From contig OY992839.1 of NCBI GenBank assembly GCA_963921425.1, positions 17,220,910-17,284,909 of the forward strand: 64,000 bases of DNA. The letters are read 5' to 3'. The position numbers and the translations under genes are program-made. Shown one piece after another: positions 9,091 to 19,788 of the stretch (its first letter is position 1; each line of letters opens with the position of its first letter). The notes beneath the pieces are model-generated. The model was given only the letters and a program-made list of their open reading frames with translations. It was not told the origin of the DNA and did not search any database. The stretch comes from Dryas octopetala (Eukaryota > Streptophyta > Magnoliopsida > Rosales > Rosaceae).

Positions 9091-9180
9091 TAGGCTCCGG
9101 CCTCCTAGGCTCCGGCCTCATAGGCTCCGGCCCCATAGGCTCCGGCCTCCTAGGCTCCGGCCCCATAGGCTCCGGCCTCC
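9091..9180 (+). repeat. Six tandem copies of a 15-bp unit
   Basis: TAGGCTCCGGCCTCC, alternating with variants ending CCTCA or CCCCA, in uninterrupted 15-bp register and flanked by degenerate copies. It lies about 130 bp upstream of the LTR TATA box, so it may be an enhancer-like array. Confidence 0.85.
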
Positions 9181-9306
9181 TAAGCCCCGACTCGTGTCAA
9201 CTCACTCGGATCCTCAAGACCGGTGACACGTGGCGCTCCTACAGTGCAAGTCATCACAAGGGACACGTGTCATCACCGGATTGGTTGACACTCTTCCAAA
9301 CGTACT

Positions 9307-9313
9307 ATAAAAA
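9307..9313 (+). promoter_or_regulatory. Putative TATA box of the 843-bp LTR
   Basis: TATAAAAAGG context downstream of the tandem array and upstream of the CT-rich presumed transcript start. Confidence 0.55.
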
Positions 9314-9629
9314 GGTACCTTCTTGTCACAAAAAGGACAAATACAACTGAAATCATTATTATACTATTCACTCACTCTGCTCTCAGATCTCTCTGAACAC
9401 TGACTTGAGCGTCGGAGGAGCTTTGTCCGGCACCACACCGATGCCCTTCCTGCTCACTTTTGTGTACTTGCGCAGGGTGCTTTGGATATCATTCTCTCTC
9501 ATTACTCACCAGTCGGACCCAGCTACCCGTTCCTGCCCCACTTCGACGTGCCGTCCACTCAGTGGTGGGTCAACGGGCCTACGTGGTTCGACTCGACGTT
9601 GACTGCTTTACCATTTTTGAGCATCAACA

Positions 9630-9966
9630 GGGGTCAAGTCTAATTTAAAACGAAAATAAATCCAAAACAATTTATTTCTCAATAAATTCCCAAAATAATC
9701 ACAATGAATTCTGCAAACCTTTAAAATACTCTTCGAAATAAAACTTAGAAAAATACATGGTCTTACAAATTTTAAAATGAAACATTTTAAATCTAAATTA
9801 AAATTTTAACTAACGTTAAATCAATTTCAATGAAAACGTCGAATAAACTCTCAAAGTAATAAAAAAATTTCCAAGGTCGCAAAAACTAAACTTCCTTGAA
9901 ACTCTCTTAAAACCAAAGTTAAATAAAAATTTAAACTTCCAGTAAAATTTGGGCCGGGTCGTTACA
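9630..9966 (-). repeat. Reversed 5' part of a chromovirus LTR
   Basis: The reverse complement begins TGTAACGACCC, typical of Tekay/Del-type LTRs. It aligns over about 330 bp with 28643-29000 on the plus strand, with many substitutions. The other end is cut by the 843-bp LTR. Confidence 0.65.
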
Positions 9967-10077
9967 CTGGTTGTGCATTGTGCTATATTGATGTGTTTCA
10001 CTGCTATTTAGTATAAATATGTTCGTACTATCTTAAAACCTAGACAGGGTCCCCTGAGGGGAAGCTATGATCGTATG
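9967..10077. other. Short unassigned spacer
   Basis: Lies between a reversed chromovirus LTR end and a chromovirus pol remnant. No feature recognised. Confidence 0.4.
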
Positions 10078-10903
10078 ATCGGGAAGAGGATGTACCAAAA
10101 ACTTTTTTTCGTACTCGGTATGGACACTATGAGTTTGTAGTGATGCCATTTGGATTGACGAACGCACCAGCAGCATTCATGGACTTGATGAACATGATTT
10201 TTCGACCTTACTTGGATAAGTTTGTCATAATCTTCATTGATGATATTCTCAATTACTCAAGGACTCAAGAAGAACATGTTGAGCATTTGAGGATTGTTTT
10301 GAAGACTTTGTTATAGAAGCAACTCTATGCCAAGAAGTCGAAGTGTGATTTTTGGTTGATCGAAGTGCAATTCCTTGGACATGTAATCTCTGGGAAAGGA
10401 ATTTCAGTGGATCCAAGCAAGATTGAAGCTGTGCTTGGGTGGGAAAAACCTAAGAATGTTACAAAGGTAAGAAGTTTCCTTGGATTAGCTGGTTATTATA
10501 GGAGATTTGTTCAGGATTTCTCCAAGATTGCTACACCTTTGATTTGTTTTTTGAAGAAGGAAGTTAAATTTGAATGGAATGATAAGTGTGAGAAAGCGTT
10601 TGAGGAATTGAAGAAAAGGTTAACATCAGCTCCAGTTTTAGTTTTGTCAAATGGTAAGGATCCGTATAAAGTTTATGCAGATGCCTCAGCTCATGGACTT
10701 GGATGTGTGCTGATACAGAATGAGAGAGTAGTAGCTTATGCTTCAACACAGCTGAAGAATCCTGAGAAGAACTATCCTACTCACGATTTGGAGTTAGCGG
10801 CGGTAGTTCATGCCTTGACGATTTGGAGGTGTTACTTGTATGGAAGTAAGTTCACTGTGTTTTCAGATCACAAGAATCTTAAGTACATTTTTACTCAGTG
10901 TGA
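10078..10903 (+). pseudogene. Chromovirus (Tekay-like) reverse transcriptase / RNase H remnant
   Basis: The translation runs from the middle of RT ([16 protein letters not shown]) through the catalytic F-I-D-D motif at 10233-10244 to RNase H (Y-A-D-A-S, then F-S-D-H-K-N-L). A TAG near 10314 interrupts it. It is cut on the left within RT and on the right at 10903 by an Athila LTR, in the middle of the H-K-x-L-K-Y-I-F-T segment. It is closely related to the pol at 61912-64000. RNase H is best preserved; no integrase remains. Confidence 0.85.
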
Positions 10904-13137
10904 TGATGAGTGTGCATTTTGCATCACTTTATGATACTAATTCCTTAACCTAGAGTGTTAGAACTCGATATTTTGTGTTTCTTGTCTTGTTTTTGTGTTT
11001 TCAGGTCAAATGAAGCAGAAATGAGAAAAAGAAGCAAATGGAGCCATTTTGGGACATTTCCTGGTCAAACCAGGAAAACGAGTGAAATCCTGGTCAAACC
11101 AGGAAAAGTGCAGAAATCCTAGTCAAATGAGGATTCCTAGTCACACTAGGAAACATCAAGTCCATAACTATCATTGCGGAGCCAGAAATGTGAAATCCTG
11201 ATTCGAACAGGAAATCCTGGCTGAACTAGGAAACCTAACCCAACTAGGGAAAGGAGTCCTAATGACACTAGGAGACCCCAGGGGCAATATGGTCATTACG
11301 AGAAGTCGAAATGGATAAGGAATCTCTCATTTTCAAGGAATCCTAGTTGCACCAAGAAATGTTGGTCAAGGTTCCAGAAGCTTCCAAAAGGTGGTGGACA
11401 TCCATGGAAATGAATGGAGAGAAGAAATGAATTTGAATTCAAATGGAAATGAGGGGCAAAATGGGAAGTCAAAAGTGGAGGGCCCATGGGCCCTAGGGAT
11501 GCCGAACCAAGATGGGCCATGCATGCACATGCATAGGCCCAAATCCTAGCAGCCCAAAGACCATGCGCAAGGAGGAAGATGGCAGCCCATGCATGCGCAT
11601 GCATGCCATGCAAACCCTAGCAGCCAAAGAGCCCATGCGCAAGCCCAAGATGCAAGCCCAAGGTGGAAGTCCATGGAGTGAAACCCTAGCCCATCTTGTG
11701 CAAGCCACTTCAGCCCAACACATGTGAGCCCAAAGCACATCAAGGTCCAAGACCAGCAGCCCATGCGCAAGGGAGGGGGGCCTAGCTGACTTGCATGCGC
11801 CACTTAAGCCCAAGAGGACAAGCCTTGCCGCAAGCCCATTGCACCCTAACCCTAGCTGCTGCCGCAAGTCACCTTCTCCTTGCCTCTCAAGGATTGCACC
11901 TCTATAAATATATCATGTACTTCAGAACCCTAGACACTCTTGCCTCTTGTTAGTTTAATTTTCAGTTTTAGGTTTTTATTTTCAGAAGTTAGAGAAAGTG
12001 AGAGAGAGCCGAATTCAGAGGGTTCTAGAGAGAGAAGGTGGCGTGACAAGTGAGAGAGAGAAGGACCAGCCTGCTGCCGCAAGCCCTAGCTCACCTTGCC
12101 GTGAGTTCCTCCTGCTTGCTAGGTGCCTCCTTCTTCCTCTCTCCTTGCCGCAGCCACCCTAGTGTTTGCACCTCTGATTTTGTTTATTTTTCCTTCTAGT
12201 TTTCTATTTTATTGTTTTTTTATGCTACTGAAATTAATTAGTTTATGATTCTGAATTTATTTAGTGCATGGTTCTGATTTCTTTTAGTTTATGCAATTTA
12301 ATTTAGTTGTTTAGTTTATGCTTTTAGTTTTGCGTTTCTGATTTCCTTTAGCAAGCATGAATTGGGACTTTGTTTATTGTTTCTGTTTTGTTTTATTTAA
12401 TTTAAGTATGTAGGTTAGTTATTCTATCTTGCATGTTAGTCGTAGGTCGATTAATGGATTTGCATGTTCTAACAAATCGTTTATCCGTCTCTTGGTCTGT
12501 TAGTTTGATGTTTGCACGTATTAAATTTCCACTATCTATTAGAACCTGTCACTAGTTGTTTGCATCCTTTGACTGGCCACCTTAGGGTAATTGCATCTAG
12601 TTTATTTGTTAGGTTTAGCTGTGAAATAGTCAAAGACACTAAACCACAAGTAACAAGGGAATAAGGGATTATTCTTGGTAGTGGGGTTGGGCGACCTCTA
12701 TAAGAAAATAGTCAAAGCTTATATGTTGTGCATGTTTGACGTTCTCATAAAACTTAATGACTCCTGCATGGGTAACAGCTGCCTTAGCTTGAACTAGGGA
12801 ACATGTAGGTTAACTGACTAAGGAAGGCCCAAGAAGCTCTTAGTTTATGCATTAGGAGAACAATTGCGAGAAAGTAACTAGCCAAACCTTTTTAGCAGTC
12901 AAACTTTAATATTTTGTGTTCAAATTAACTGTCATTAGCCTTGGATGGTTATTGCATGCTTATCTGATTTGAAACCGAAAACTTAACATTGCAAGATAGA
13001 ATAAAGGGTGTGTGCGTGTGGTGATGTGTGCGTGTGTTTCCATCTTCCAAAACCCTCCATTTAGTTATTCTAGTGATTAATTGCATTGATTTGTTGTTTA
13101 TTAACCATTCCCTGTGGGATCGACCTCGTGCTTGTAC
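10904..13137 (+). repeat. Left LTR (+) of the compound inverted element
   Basis: It starts TGATGAGTGTGC immediately after TGTGA of the chromovirus pol. It has the U3 palindrome array, RY motifs and TATAAATATA at 11903-11912. It stops at CTTGTAC, about 80 bp short of the normal LTR end, and is joined through a few filler bases to gag sequence. Confidence 0.88.
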
Positions 13138-13141
13138 CCTG

Positions 13142-13317
13142 TGAGTTACTTACTAGCTGCCCACACCATAACCTATCTCCTTGGTATGTGATTTGTTGTT
13201 TTTATCAGGGATTATTGGAGAGAGATCAAGCCAAGGTGGATTCGTCATGTGGTGGTGCGTTTATGTCAAAGACAGAGGATGAGGCTACAGATTTGTTTGA
13301 GTCACTCTCTTTGAGTT
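13142..13317 (+). pseudogene. Gag fragment (+), left arm of inverted repeat
   Basis: A 176-bp piece of the central Retrotrans_gag domain (L-L-T-S-C-P-H-H-N region onward) in forward orientation. It is joined without PBS or gag start to the truncated LTR. It matches the reverse complement of 13692-13867 with about three mismatches. It ends at CTTTGAGTT, where the reverse gag begins. Confidence 0.85.
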
Positions 13318-13867
13318 AGCAATCTGAGCAATCTTGTCCTCCAAACTAGACCTCTCGGCATTAGGGTGCATATATGGCTTGTTAGTGCTCCCACTAGCTT
13401 GCTGTCCATTGTTGTTGCTCCACCTGAAATTAGGGTTGTTCTTCCATCCAGGGTTATAAGTGTTAGAAAATGGATCATATGGCACCCTAGGATAATTCCC
13501 AACCTGATTCACGTGTTCCACATCACCTCCTTGTTCTTGCATACCCATCATCTTCTCTTGAGCCAAAGATAACTTCTGCACCATAGTCTTGATTTCCAAA
13601 ATCTGTCCCTCCATGGTGTTTGGCACATCAGCTACCTCATATAACCCTCTCTTTGGTCCTCCTCTCGAACGATTGAAATCCCATTGTTGAGAACTCAAAG
13701 AGAGTGACTCAAACAAATCTGTAGCCTCATCCTCCGTCTTTGACATAAACGCACCACCACATGCCGAATCCACCTTGGCTTGATCTCTCTCCAATAATCC
13801 CTGATAAAAACAACAAATCACATACCAAAGAGATAGGTTATGGTGTGGGCAGCTAGTAAGTAACTCA
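13142..13867. repeat. Inverted repeat, 176-bp arms, 374-bp spacer
   Basis: Arms 13142-13317 and 13692-13867 pair at about 173 of 176 positions by eye. Transcription through them would give a hairpin RNA, a possible small-RNA source (inference). Confidence 0.85.
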
Positions 13868-14442
13868 TTGAATCTGTCCCAAGTCTCATGGAATGGCTCA
13901 TCCACTTTCTGCACAAATCCAAGGATCTCCTTCCGAATCGAATTTCTCTTGGAAATGGAATAAAACTTGTTCAGGAACTTGCTCGAAAGATCATCCCATG
14001 TCGAAATGGAACCACTGGGCAGCGAATACAACCACTTCTTTGCCTTGTCCTTAAGCGCAAAAGGGAACACCCTCAAACAGTACTGATCGGCATTCAGACC
14101 CCTCAACTGAGCGGCTTCACAAACCCCGGAAAACTCCTTCAAAAAGTGGATCGGATCCTCCCCATTCAGCCCATGGTAGCTCGGCAACAAGTGAATCTGG
14201 CCACTCTTGATTTCGAAATCAGTGGCTATGGTTGCATACCGAATGCAAGATGGTTGAGTGGGCAGCGAAGGTGCTGAAAAATGGCTCAGGGGCTGCGGCA
14301 TCATCTCGTTTGTCTCAGCCATGTCGACACTCTCAGTCTCTTCACTACTTGAATCTGATGCACTAGGTTGCGGGCTGGCTTGTGATGTACCTAAAGTCTT
14401 CTTTTTGATCCTCTCCAACCTTGCAACAAGCTTAGGGTTCAT
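13318..14442 (-). pseudogene. Gag 5' portion (-) of the compound element
   Basis: On the minus strand the ATG at 14442 (M-N-P-K-L) opens a gag of the A/B type. It runs without a stop through the Retrotrans_gag domain (L-L-P-S-Y-H-G-L-N-G-E-D-P, later L-L-T-S-C-P-H-H-N) to the D-K-I-A-Q-I-A segment. There it leaves gag at the inversion junction, reads a few unrelated codons and stops at 13285. Protease is absent. Over the whole gag portion the frame is still open, so decay since the rearrangement is modest. It diverges from A/B at scattered residues (for example R-I-K-K-K-T-L-G-T), marking a separate subfamily. Confidence 0.85.
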
Positions 14443-14613
14443 AAACACACCTAATCAAGAGAAAAACACACAATCAGTAGAAAGAATGCATATAAAGGCA
14501 TGGCATTTATTAAAAATAAAAATTAACCAAAAATGAAATCTAGCTAATATAACCTAATTCTAATGACTAATTAAATCAATTCATTGATATTAGACACCAT
14601 TCCCCGGCAACGG
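14443..14613 (-). other. Leader and interrupted PBS of the minus-strand element
   Basis: Reverse-orientation leader ending in TCCCCGGCAACGG (14601-14613), 13 of the 18 PBS bases. The PBS continues as CGCCA at 24066-24070 beyond element B. Confidence 0.9.
14609..14613. repeat. Left target-site duplication of element B (AACGG)
   Basis: AACGG precedes TGATGAG at 14614 and is repeated at 24061-24065 after the 3' LTR. It belongs to the host element's primer-binding site. Confidence 0.93.
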
Positions 14614-17162
14614 TGATGAGTGTGCATTTTGCATCACTTTATGATACTAATTCCTTAACCTAGAGTGTTAGAACTCGCTATTTTGTGTTTCTTGTCTTGT
14701 TTTTGTGTTTTCAGGTCAAATGAAGCAGAAATGAGAAAAAGGAGTAAATGGAGCCATTTTGGGACATTTCCTGGTCAAACCAGGAAAACGAGTGAAATCC
14801 TGGTCAAACCAGGAAAAGTGCAGAAATCCTAGTCAAATGAGGATTCCTAGTCACACTAGGAAACATCAAGTCCAGAACCATCATTGCGGAGCCAGAAATG
14901 TGAAATCCTGATTCGAACAGGAAATCCTGGTTGAACTAGGAAACCTAACCCAACTAGGGAAAGGAGTCCTAGTGACACTAGGAGACCCCAGGGGCAATAT
15001 GGTCATTACGAGAAGTCGAAACGGATAAGGAATCTCTCATTTGCAAGAAATCCTAGTTGCACCAGGAAATGTTTTTCAAGGTTCCAGAAGCTTCCAGAAG
15101 GTGGTGGAAATCCATGGAAATGAATGGAGGGAAGAAATGAATTTGAATTCAAATAGAAATGAGGGGCAAAATGGGAAGTCAAAAGTGGAGGGCCCATGGG
15201 CCCTAGGGATGCCGAACCAAGTGGGCCATGCATGCACATGCATGGGCCCAAACCCTAGCAGCCCAAAAGCCACACGCAAGGAGGAAGATGGCAGCCCATG
15301 CATGCGCATGCATGCCATGCAAACCCTAGCAAGGAAGAGGCCATGCGCAAGCCCAAAGGTGACAAGCCCAAGATGGAAGCCCATGGAGTGAAACCTTAGC
15401 CCATCTTGTGCAAGCTCCTGAAGCCCAACAGGGAAGCCCAACATGCAAGCCCAAAGCCCAAGACTACCAGCCCATGCGCCAAGGAGGGACCCTAGCTAGG
15501 CTAGGCGTGAGCCACTCAAGCCCAAACCCAAGCAGCCCAACACGCAAGGCCTGATCAGCTGGCCCTAGCTGAAGCCGCAAGGCACTAGGAGACCAAACCC
15601 TAGCCAGCCGCAACTTGCTTTCCTTGCCTCTCAAGGGAAGCTTCTCCTATTTAAACCCCCTCCATTCAGACTTTTAGGCATTCATTCTTTTCACCCACAC
15701 TCCAGCCGAAATCACTCTCTCCCTCCTAGCTTTATTTTTCTGTTTTAGGGTTTTAGTTTGAGACTTTTATTTTCTTGTAAGGTGAGCCAATTTCAGAGAG
15801 AGGTTTAGAGAGAGGGTGGCGTGACATTGAGAGGGAAGGATCACCCGCTGCCACAAGCCCAAGCTCACCTTGCCGTGAGCCAATTGCTTGTGCTAGGTGC
15901 CTCCTTCTTCTTCTCTCCTTGCCGCAGCCCCCATTTGTTGCACCTCTGATTTTTGTTTTCCTTTTCCTTTTAGTTTCTATTGTTATTGTTGGATCATGTT
16001 ACTGATTTTATTAAATTAATTTGCTGGTTTAATTCAGTTGTCTTTTTATTTATTTTATAGCTTTGGTTCTGATTTTAGTTAGTTGTTATTTAATCTTTGC
16101 AATCTGATTTTATTTAGTTATCTCTTTATTGCTTTTAATTCGTGTTGCTGATTTCCATTTGTTTACGCTTTTAGTTTCTTTAATTTTGCGTTTCTGATTT
16201 CATTTAGTTTATGCACTTTAAATTAGTTGTTTAGTTTATGCTTCTAAGTTTATTTAACTTGCGTTTCTGATTTCCGTTAACAATCATGAATTGGGACTTT
16301 GTTTATTTGTTGCTGTTTTGCTTCTTTTATTTGTTTTATTTAATTATGTAGGTTAGTTATTCTATCTTGCATGTTAGTCGTAGGTTGATTAATGGATTTG
16401 CATGTTCTAACAAATCGTTTATCCGTCTCTTGGTCTGTTAGTTTGATGTTTGCACATATTAAATTTCCACTATCTATTAAAACCCCCGTCACTAGTTGTT
16501 TGCATCCTTTGACTGGCCACCTTAGGGTAATTGCATCTAGTTTATCTGTTAGGTTTAGCTGTGAAATAGTCAAAGACACTAAACCACAAGTAACAAGGGA
16601 ATAAGGGATTATTCTTGGTAGTGGGGTTGGGCGACCTCTATAAGGAAATAGTCAAAGCTTATATGTTGTGCATGTTTGACGTTCTCATAAAACTTAATGA
16701 CTCCTGCATGGGTAACAGCTGCCCTAGCTTGAACTAGGGAACATGTAGGTTAACTGGCTAAGGAAGGCCCAAGAAGCTCTTAGTTTATGCATTAGGAGAA
16801 CAATGGCGAGAAAGTAACTAGCCAAACCTTTTTAGCTGTCAAACTTTAATATGTTGTGTTCAAATTAACTGTCATTAGCCTTGGATGGTTATTGCATGCT
16901 TATCTGATTTGAAACCGAAAACTTAACATTGCAAGATAGGATAAAGTGTGTGTGCGTGTGGTGATGTGTGTGTGTGTTTCCATCTTTCAAAACCCCCCAT
17001 TAGTTATTCTAGTGATTAATTGCATTGATTTATTGTATATTAACCATTCCCTGTGGGATCGACCTCGTGCTTGTACGCTTTGCTACTGATGCGATTCGTG
17101 CACTTGCGAGTAAACTTAGAATGAGGTATTTGTTTATTTTATTCTAAGAAAACACATCAACA
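14614..17162 (+). repeat. 5' LTR of element B, 2549 bp
   Basis: TGATGAG...CATCAACA. U3 has eight quasi-palindrome units (one CCTGGTCAAACCAGG more than A), RY and telobox motifs, TATTTAAA at 15648-15655, and the conserved block near 17043-17109. Confidence 0.95.
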
Positions 17163-17168
17163 AGTTTT

Positions 17169-17186
17169 TGGCGCCGTTGCCGGGGA
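17169..17186 (+). other. Primer-binding site of element B, tRNA-Asp type
   Basis: TGGCGCCGTTGCCGGGGA, 6 nt after the LTR end, identical to the sites of A, C and E. Confidence 0.88.
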
Positions 17187-17345
17187 ATGGTGTCTAATAT
17201 CAATGAATTGGTGTAATTAGTCATTAGAATTAGGTTATATTAGCTAGATTTCAGTTTTTGTTAATTTTTAGTTTTTAATAAATGCCATGCCTTTATATGC
17301 ATTCTTTCTACTGATTGTGTGTTTTCTCTTGATTAGGTGTGTTTT

Positions 17346-19481
17346 ATGAACCCTGAACTTGTTGCTAGGTTGGAGAGGCTCAAGGACGAAGCTTTAGGTG
17401 CATCACAAGTCAGCCCGCAACCTAGTGCATCAGATTCGAGTAGTGAAGAGACTGAGAGTGTCGACATGGCTGAAGCAAATGAGATAGTGCCGCAGCCCCT
17501 GAGCCACTTTTCAGCACCTTCGCTGCCCACTCAACCATCGTGCATTCGGTATGCCACCATAGCCACTGATTTCGAAATCAAGAGTGGTCAGATTCACTTG
17601 TTGCCGAGCTACCATAGGCTGAATGGGGAGGATCCGATCCACTTTTTGAAGGAGTTTTCCGGGGTTTGTGAAGCCGCACAATTGAGGGGCCTGAATGCTG
17701 ATCAGTACCGTTTGAGGATGTTCCCTTTTGCGCTTAAGGACAAGGCAAAGAGGTGGTTGTATTCGCTGCCCAGTGGTTCCATTTCGACATGGGATGATCT
17801 TTCGAGCAAGTTTTTGAACAAGTTCTATTCCATTTCCAAGACTAATTCGATTCGGAAGGAGATCCTTGGATTTGTGCAGAAGGCGGACGAACCATTCCAT
17901 GAGACTTGGGACAGATTCAATGAGTTACTTACTAGCTGCCCACACCATAACTTATCTCCTTGGTATGTGATTTGCTGTTTTTATCAGGGATTATTGGAGA
18001 GAGACCAAGCCAAGGTGGATTCGGCATGTGGTGGTGCATTCATGTCCAAAACGGAGGATGAGGCTACAGAATTGTTTGAGTCGCTTTCTTTGAGTTCTCA
18101 ACAATGGGATTCCAATCGTGCAAGAGGAGGACCAAAGAGAGGGTTATATGAGGTGGCTGATGTGCCAAACACCATGGAGGGACAGATTATGGAAATCAAG
18201 ACTATGGTGCAGAAGTTATCTTTGGCTCAAGAGAAGATGATGAGTGCGCAAGGACCAGGGGGTGACGTGGAACAAGTGAACCAAGTTGGGAGCTATCCTA
18301 GGGTGCCGTATGACCCATATTCCAACACTTACAACCCTGGATGGAAGAACAACCCGAATTTCAGGTGGAGCAACAACAATGGACAGCAAGCTAGTGGGAG
18401 CACCAACAAGCCGTATGTGCACCCTAATGCCGAGAGGTCTAGTTTGGAGGACAAGATTGCTCAGATTGCTCAAAGCACCACTTCCCTTGCCCAAAGCACC
18501 AACGCCTTCATGAACCGTACCGAGCAGCAGATGCAAGCCAATTCGAAGGCTATTGCACACTTGGAGAGTCAAATGGGTCAGATTGCCACTACTTTGGGTC
18601 AGAGAGAGAAGGGGAAGTTGCCAAGTCAGCCCATCGTCAACCCAAAGAATGAAGAGCATGTAAATGCTATTTTGAGGACTACTCCAAGAAAAAGAGTTAG
18701 AATGGTCAAGACTAAGGTGGTGAAGGAAGTGATTGAGATCAGTGATAGTGAGGAAGAGGAGGACCCAGATATGACTGAAGAGCATAAGGATACACGTGTG
18801 ATTCCCCTCATTCCGGACATTGACATCACCAAATTTCCAGCAACCATGAGGGAATTGAAGTCTATTGAGAAGAAGGTTGAGAAGCAAGGGCATAGTCACA
18901 ATGTTCCTAGGGAGATTCGTGGTTATCTCTTTGCATCTTTTCCAAGCAAGAAGAAGGATTCGGGCTCGTTGGTCATATCATGCAGCATAGGGGAGCATAA
19001 GATCACCAATGCCTTAATTGACAGTGGTGCAGCTATCAATGTCATGCCGCTGGTTGTGTTCGAGAGGCTTGGATTCAAAGAGGCTGATTTGCAACCAGCT
19101 GATGTGAACATTCGCTTCGCCAACTCTTCAGCCCAAGAAGCTTGTGGTATGCTTGTGGATGTTTTGGTTAAATGTCGTAAATTACTAATCCCCTCTGATT
19201 TCATAGTGCTAGATGTGCCGACAATTCCGGGCGATGTCTCTATTATTCTTGGGAGACCATTTTTGTGCACCTCTAACATGGAGTACAAAGCATTGGAGAG
19301 CGCCATGACAATTCGGCACTACGCCAAGCGAGAGTTGTATGTGCTCACTTCCGAGATGCCAGAAAACGAGGAGGTCACTTTTTATGGAGAGGAGAAGTCC
19401 GAGATGGAGAGCTTCCTCAGTTCGATCCTAGAGAATGCCGAGAGTAGCAATGGCAAGAGGAAGAGGGAAGGACGCAAGTGA
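17346..19481 (+). CDS. Gag-protease polyprotein of element B (711 aa, intact)
   Basis: I take the ATG at 17346 (M-N-P-E-L); the frame is open a few codons upstream but only from GTG. Residues about 60-230 form a Retrotrans_gag domain ([26 protein letters not shown]), the particle-forming part. About 395-450 is a glutamine/serine-rich, probably coiled-coil segment. Near 462-473 lies V-I-E-I-S-D-S-E-E-E-E-D, which resembles a SUMO-interacting motif. About 555-660 is a retropepsin domain with L-I-D-S-G-A-A and I-L-G-R-P-F-L. I see no CCHC zinc knuckle. The basic C-terminus ends G-K-R-K-R-E-G-R-K. An Athila gag-pol would go on into RT; here the frame ends and non-coding DNA follows. It shows no frame damage and is probably functional. 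Confidence 0.92.
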   Translation: MNPELVARLERLKDEALGASQVSPQPSASDSSSEETESVDMAEANEIVPQPLSHFSAPSLPTQPSCIRYATIATDFEIKSGQIHLLPSYHRLNGEDPIHFLKEFSGVCEAAQLRGLNADQYRLRMFPFALKDKAKRWLYSLPSGSISTWDDLSSKFLNKFYSISKTNSIRKEILGFVQKADEPFHETWDRFNELLTSCPHHNLSPWYVICCFYQGLLERDQAKVDSACGGAFMSKTEDEATELFESLSLSSQQWDSNRARGGPKRGLYEVADVPNTMEGQIMEIKTMVQKLSLAQEKMMSAQGPGGDVEQVNQVGSYPRVPYDPYSNTYNPGWKNNPNFRWSNNNGQQASGSTNKPYVHPNAERSSLEDKIAQIAQSTTSLAQSTNAFMNRTEQQMQANSKAIAHLESQMGQIATTLGQREKGKLPSQPIVNPKNEEHVNAILRTTPRKRVRMVKTKVVKEVIEISDSEEEEDPDMTEEHKDTRVIPLIPDIDITKFPATMRELKSIEKKVEKQGHSHNVPREIRGYLFASFPSKKKDSGSLVISCSIGEHKITNALIDSGAAINVMPLVVFERLGFKEADLQPADVNIRFANSSAQEACGMLVDVLVKCRKLLIPSDFIVLDVPTIPGDVSIILGRPFLCTSNMEYKALESAMTIRHYAKRELYVLTSEMPENEEVTFYGEEKSEMESFLSSILENAESSNGKRKREGRK

Positions 19482-19525
19482 AGGAGATGGCAATGTCAGG
19501 CTGAAGACAGAAAAACAAGCGCTTA

Positions 19526-19541
19526 TTGGGAGGCAACCCAA
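19526..19541 (+). promoter_or_regulatory. Post-stop hairpin of element B
   Basis: TTGGGAGGCAACCCAA begins 44 nt after the gag-protease stop; same as in A. Confidence 0.6.
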
Positions 19542-19747
19542 GTTTTTGGTTTCGAATAATGGAGGAGGAGTCATTGAGGACCAAGGAGGCCGCGCCTACC
19601 TTTGGAGTGTCCACGCTTGCGTACGCAAGTAAACAGTTTCTTTATTTCGCTTCATAAGACAATTTTTCATTTTGGTGTGTTTATTTGGTTTTGGATGTTT
19701 GCAATTTCCCGTTTCGCTTAATTTGATCATTCTTGCATTTATTTCAT

Positions 19748-19788
19748 ATACATTGAGGGCAATGTATCATTTAAGTGTGGGGGGAAAG
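19748..19788 (+). promoter_or_regulatory. Hairpin and first PPT-like motif of element B
   Basis: 8-bp stem ATACATTG/CAATGTAT with AGGG loop (19748-19767), then AAGTGTGGGGGGAAA from 19773. Confidence 0.6.

Larger units (their letters stand above)
8787..9629 (+). repeat. 843-bp LTR of another Ty3/gypsy-like family (solo or truncated)
   Basis: It begins TGTAACCCCC and ends GCATCAACA, with a TATA box (TATAAAAA) at 9306-9313 and the leader motif TTGAGCGTCGGAG at about 9407. That motif resembles LTRs of Tat-lineage elements. CTTGGGGGACTTCT occurs twice (8832, 8948), and ACTTGTCGTT at 8881 is inverted at 8989. No matching internal region lies on either side, and I could not confirm a target duplication (right flank GGGGT). 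Confidence 0.55.
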
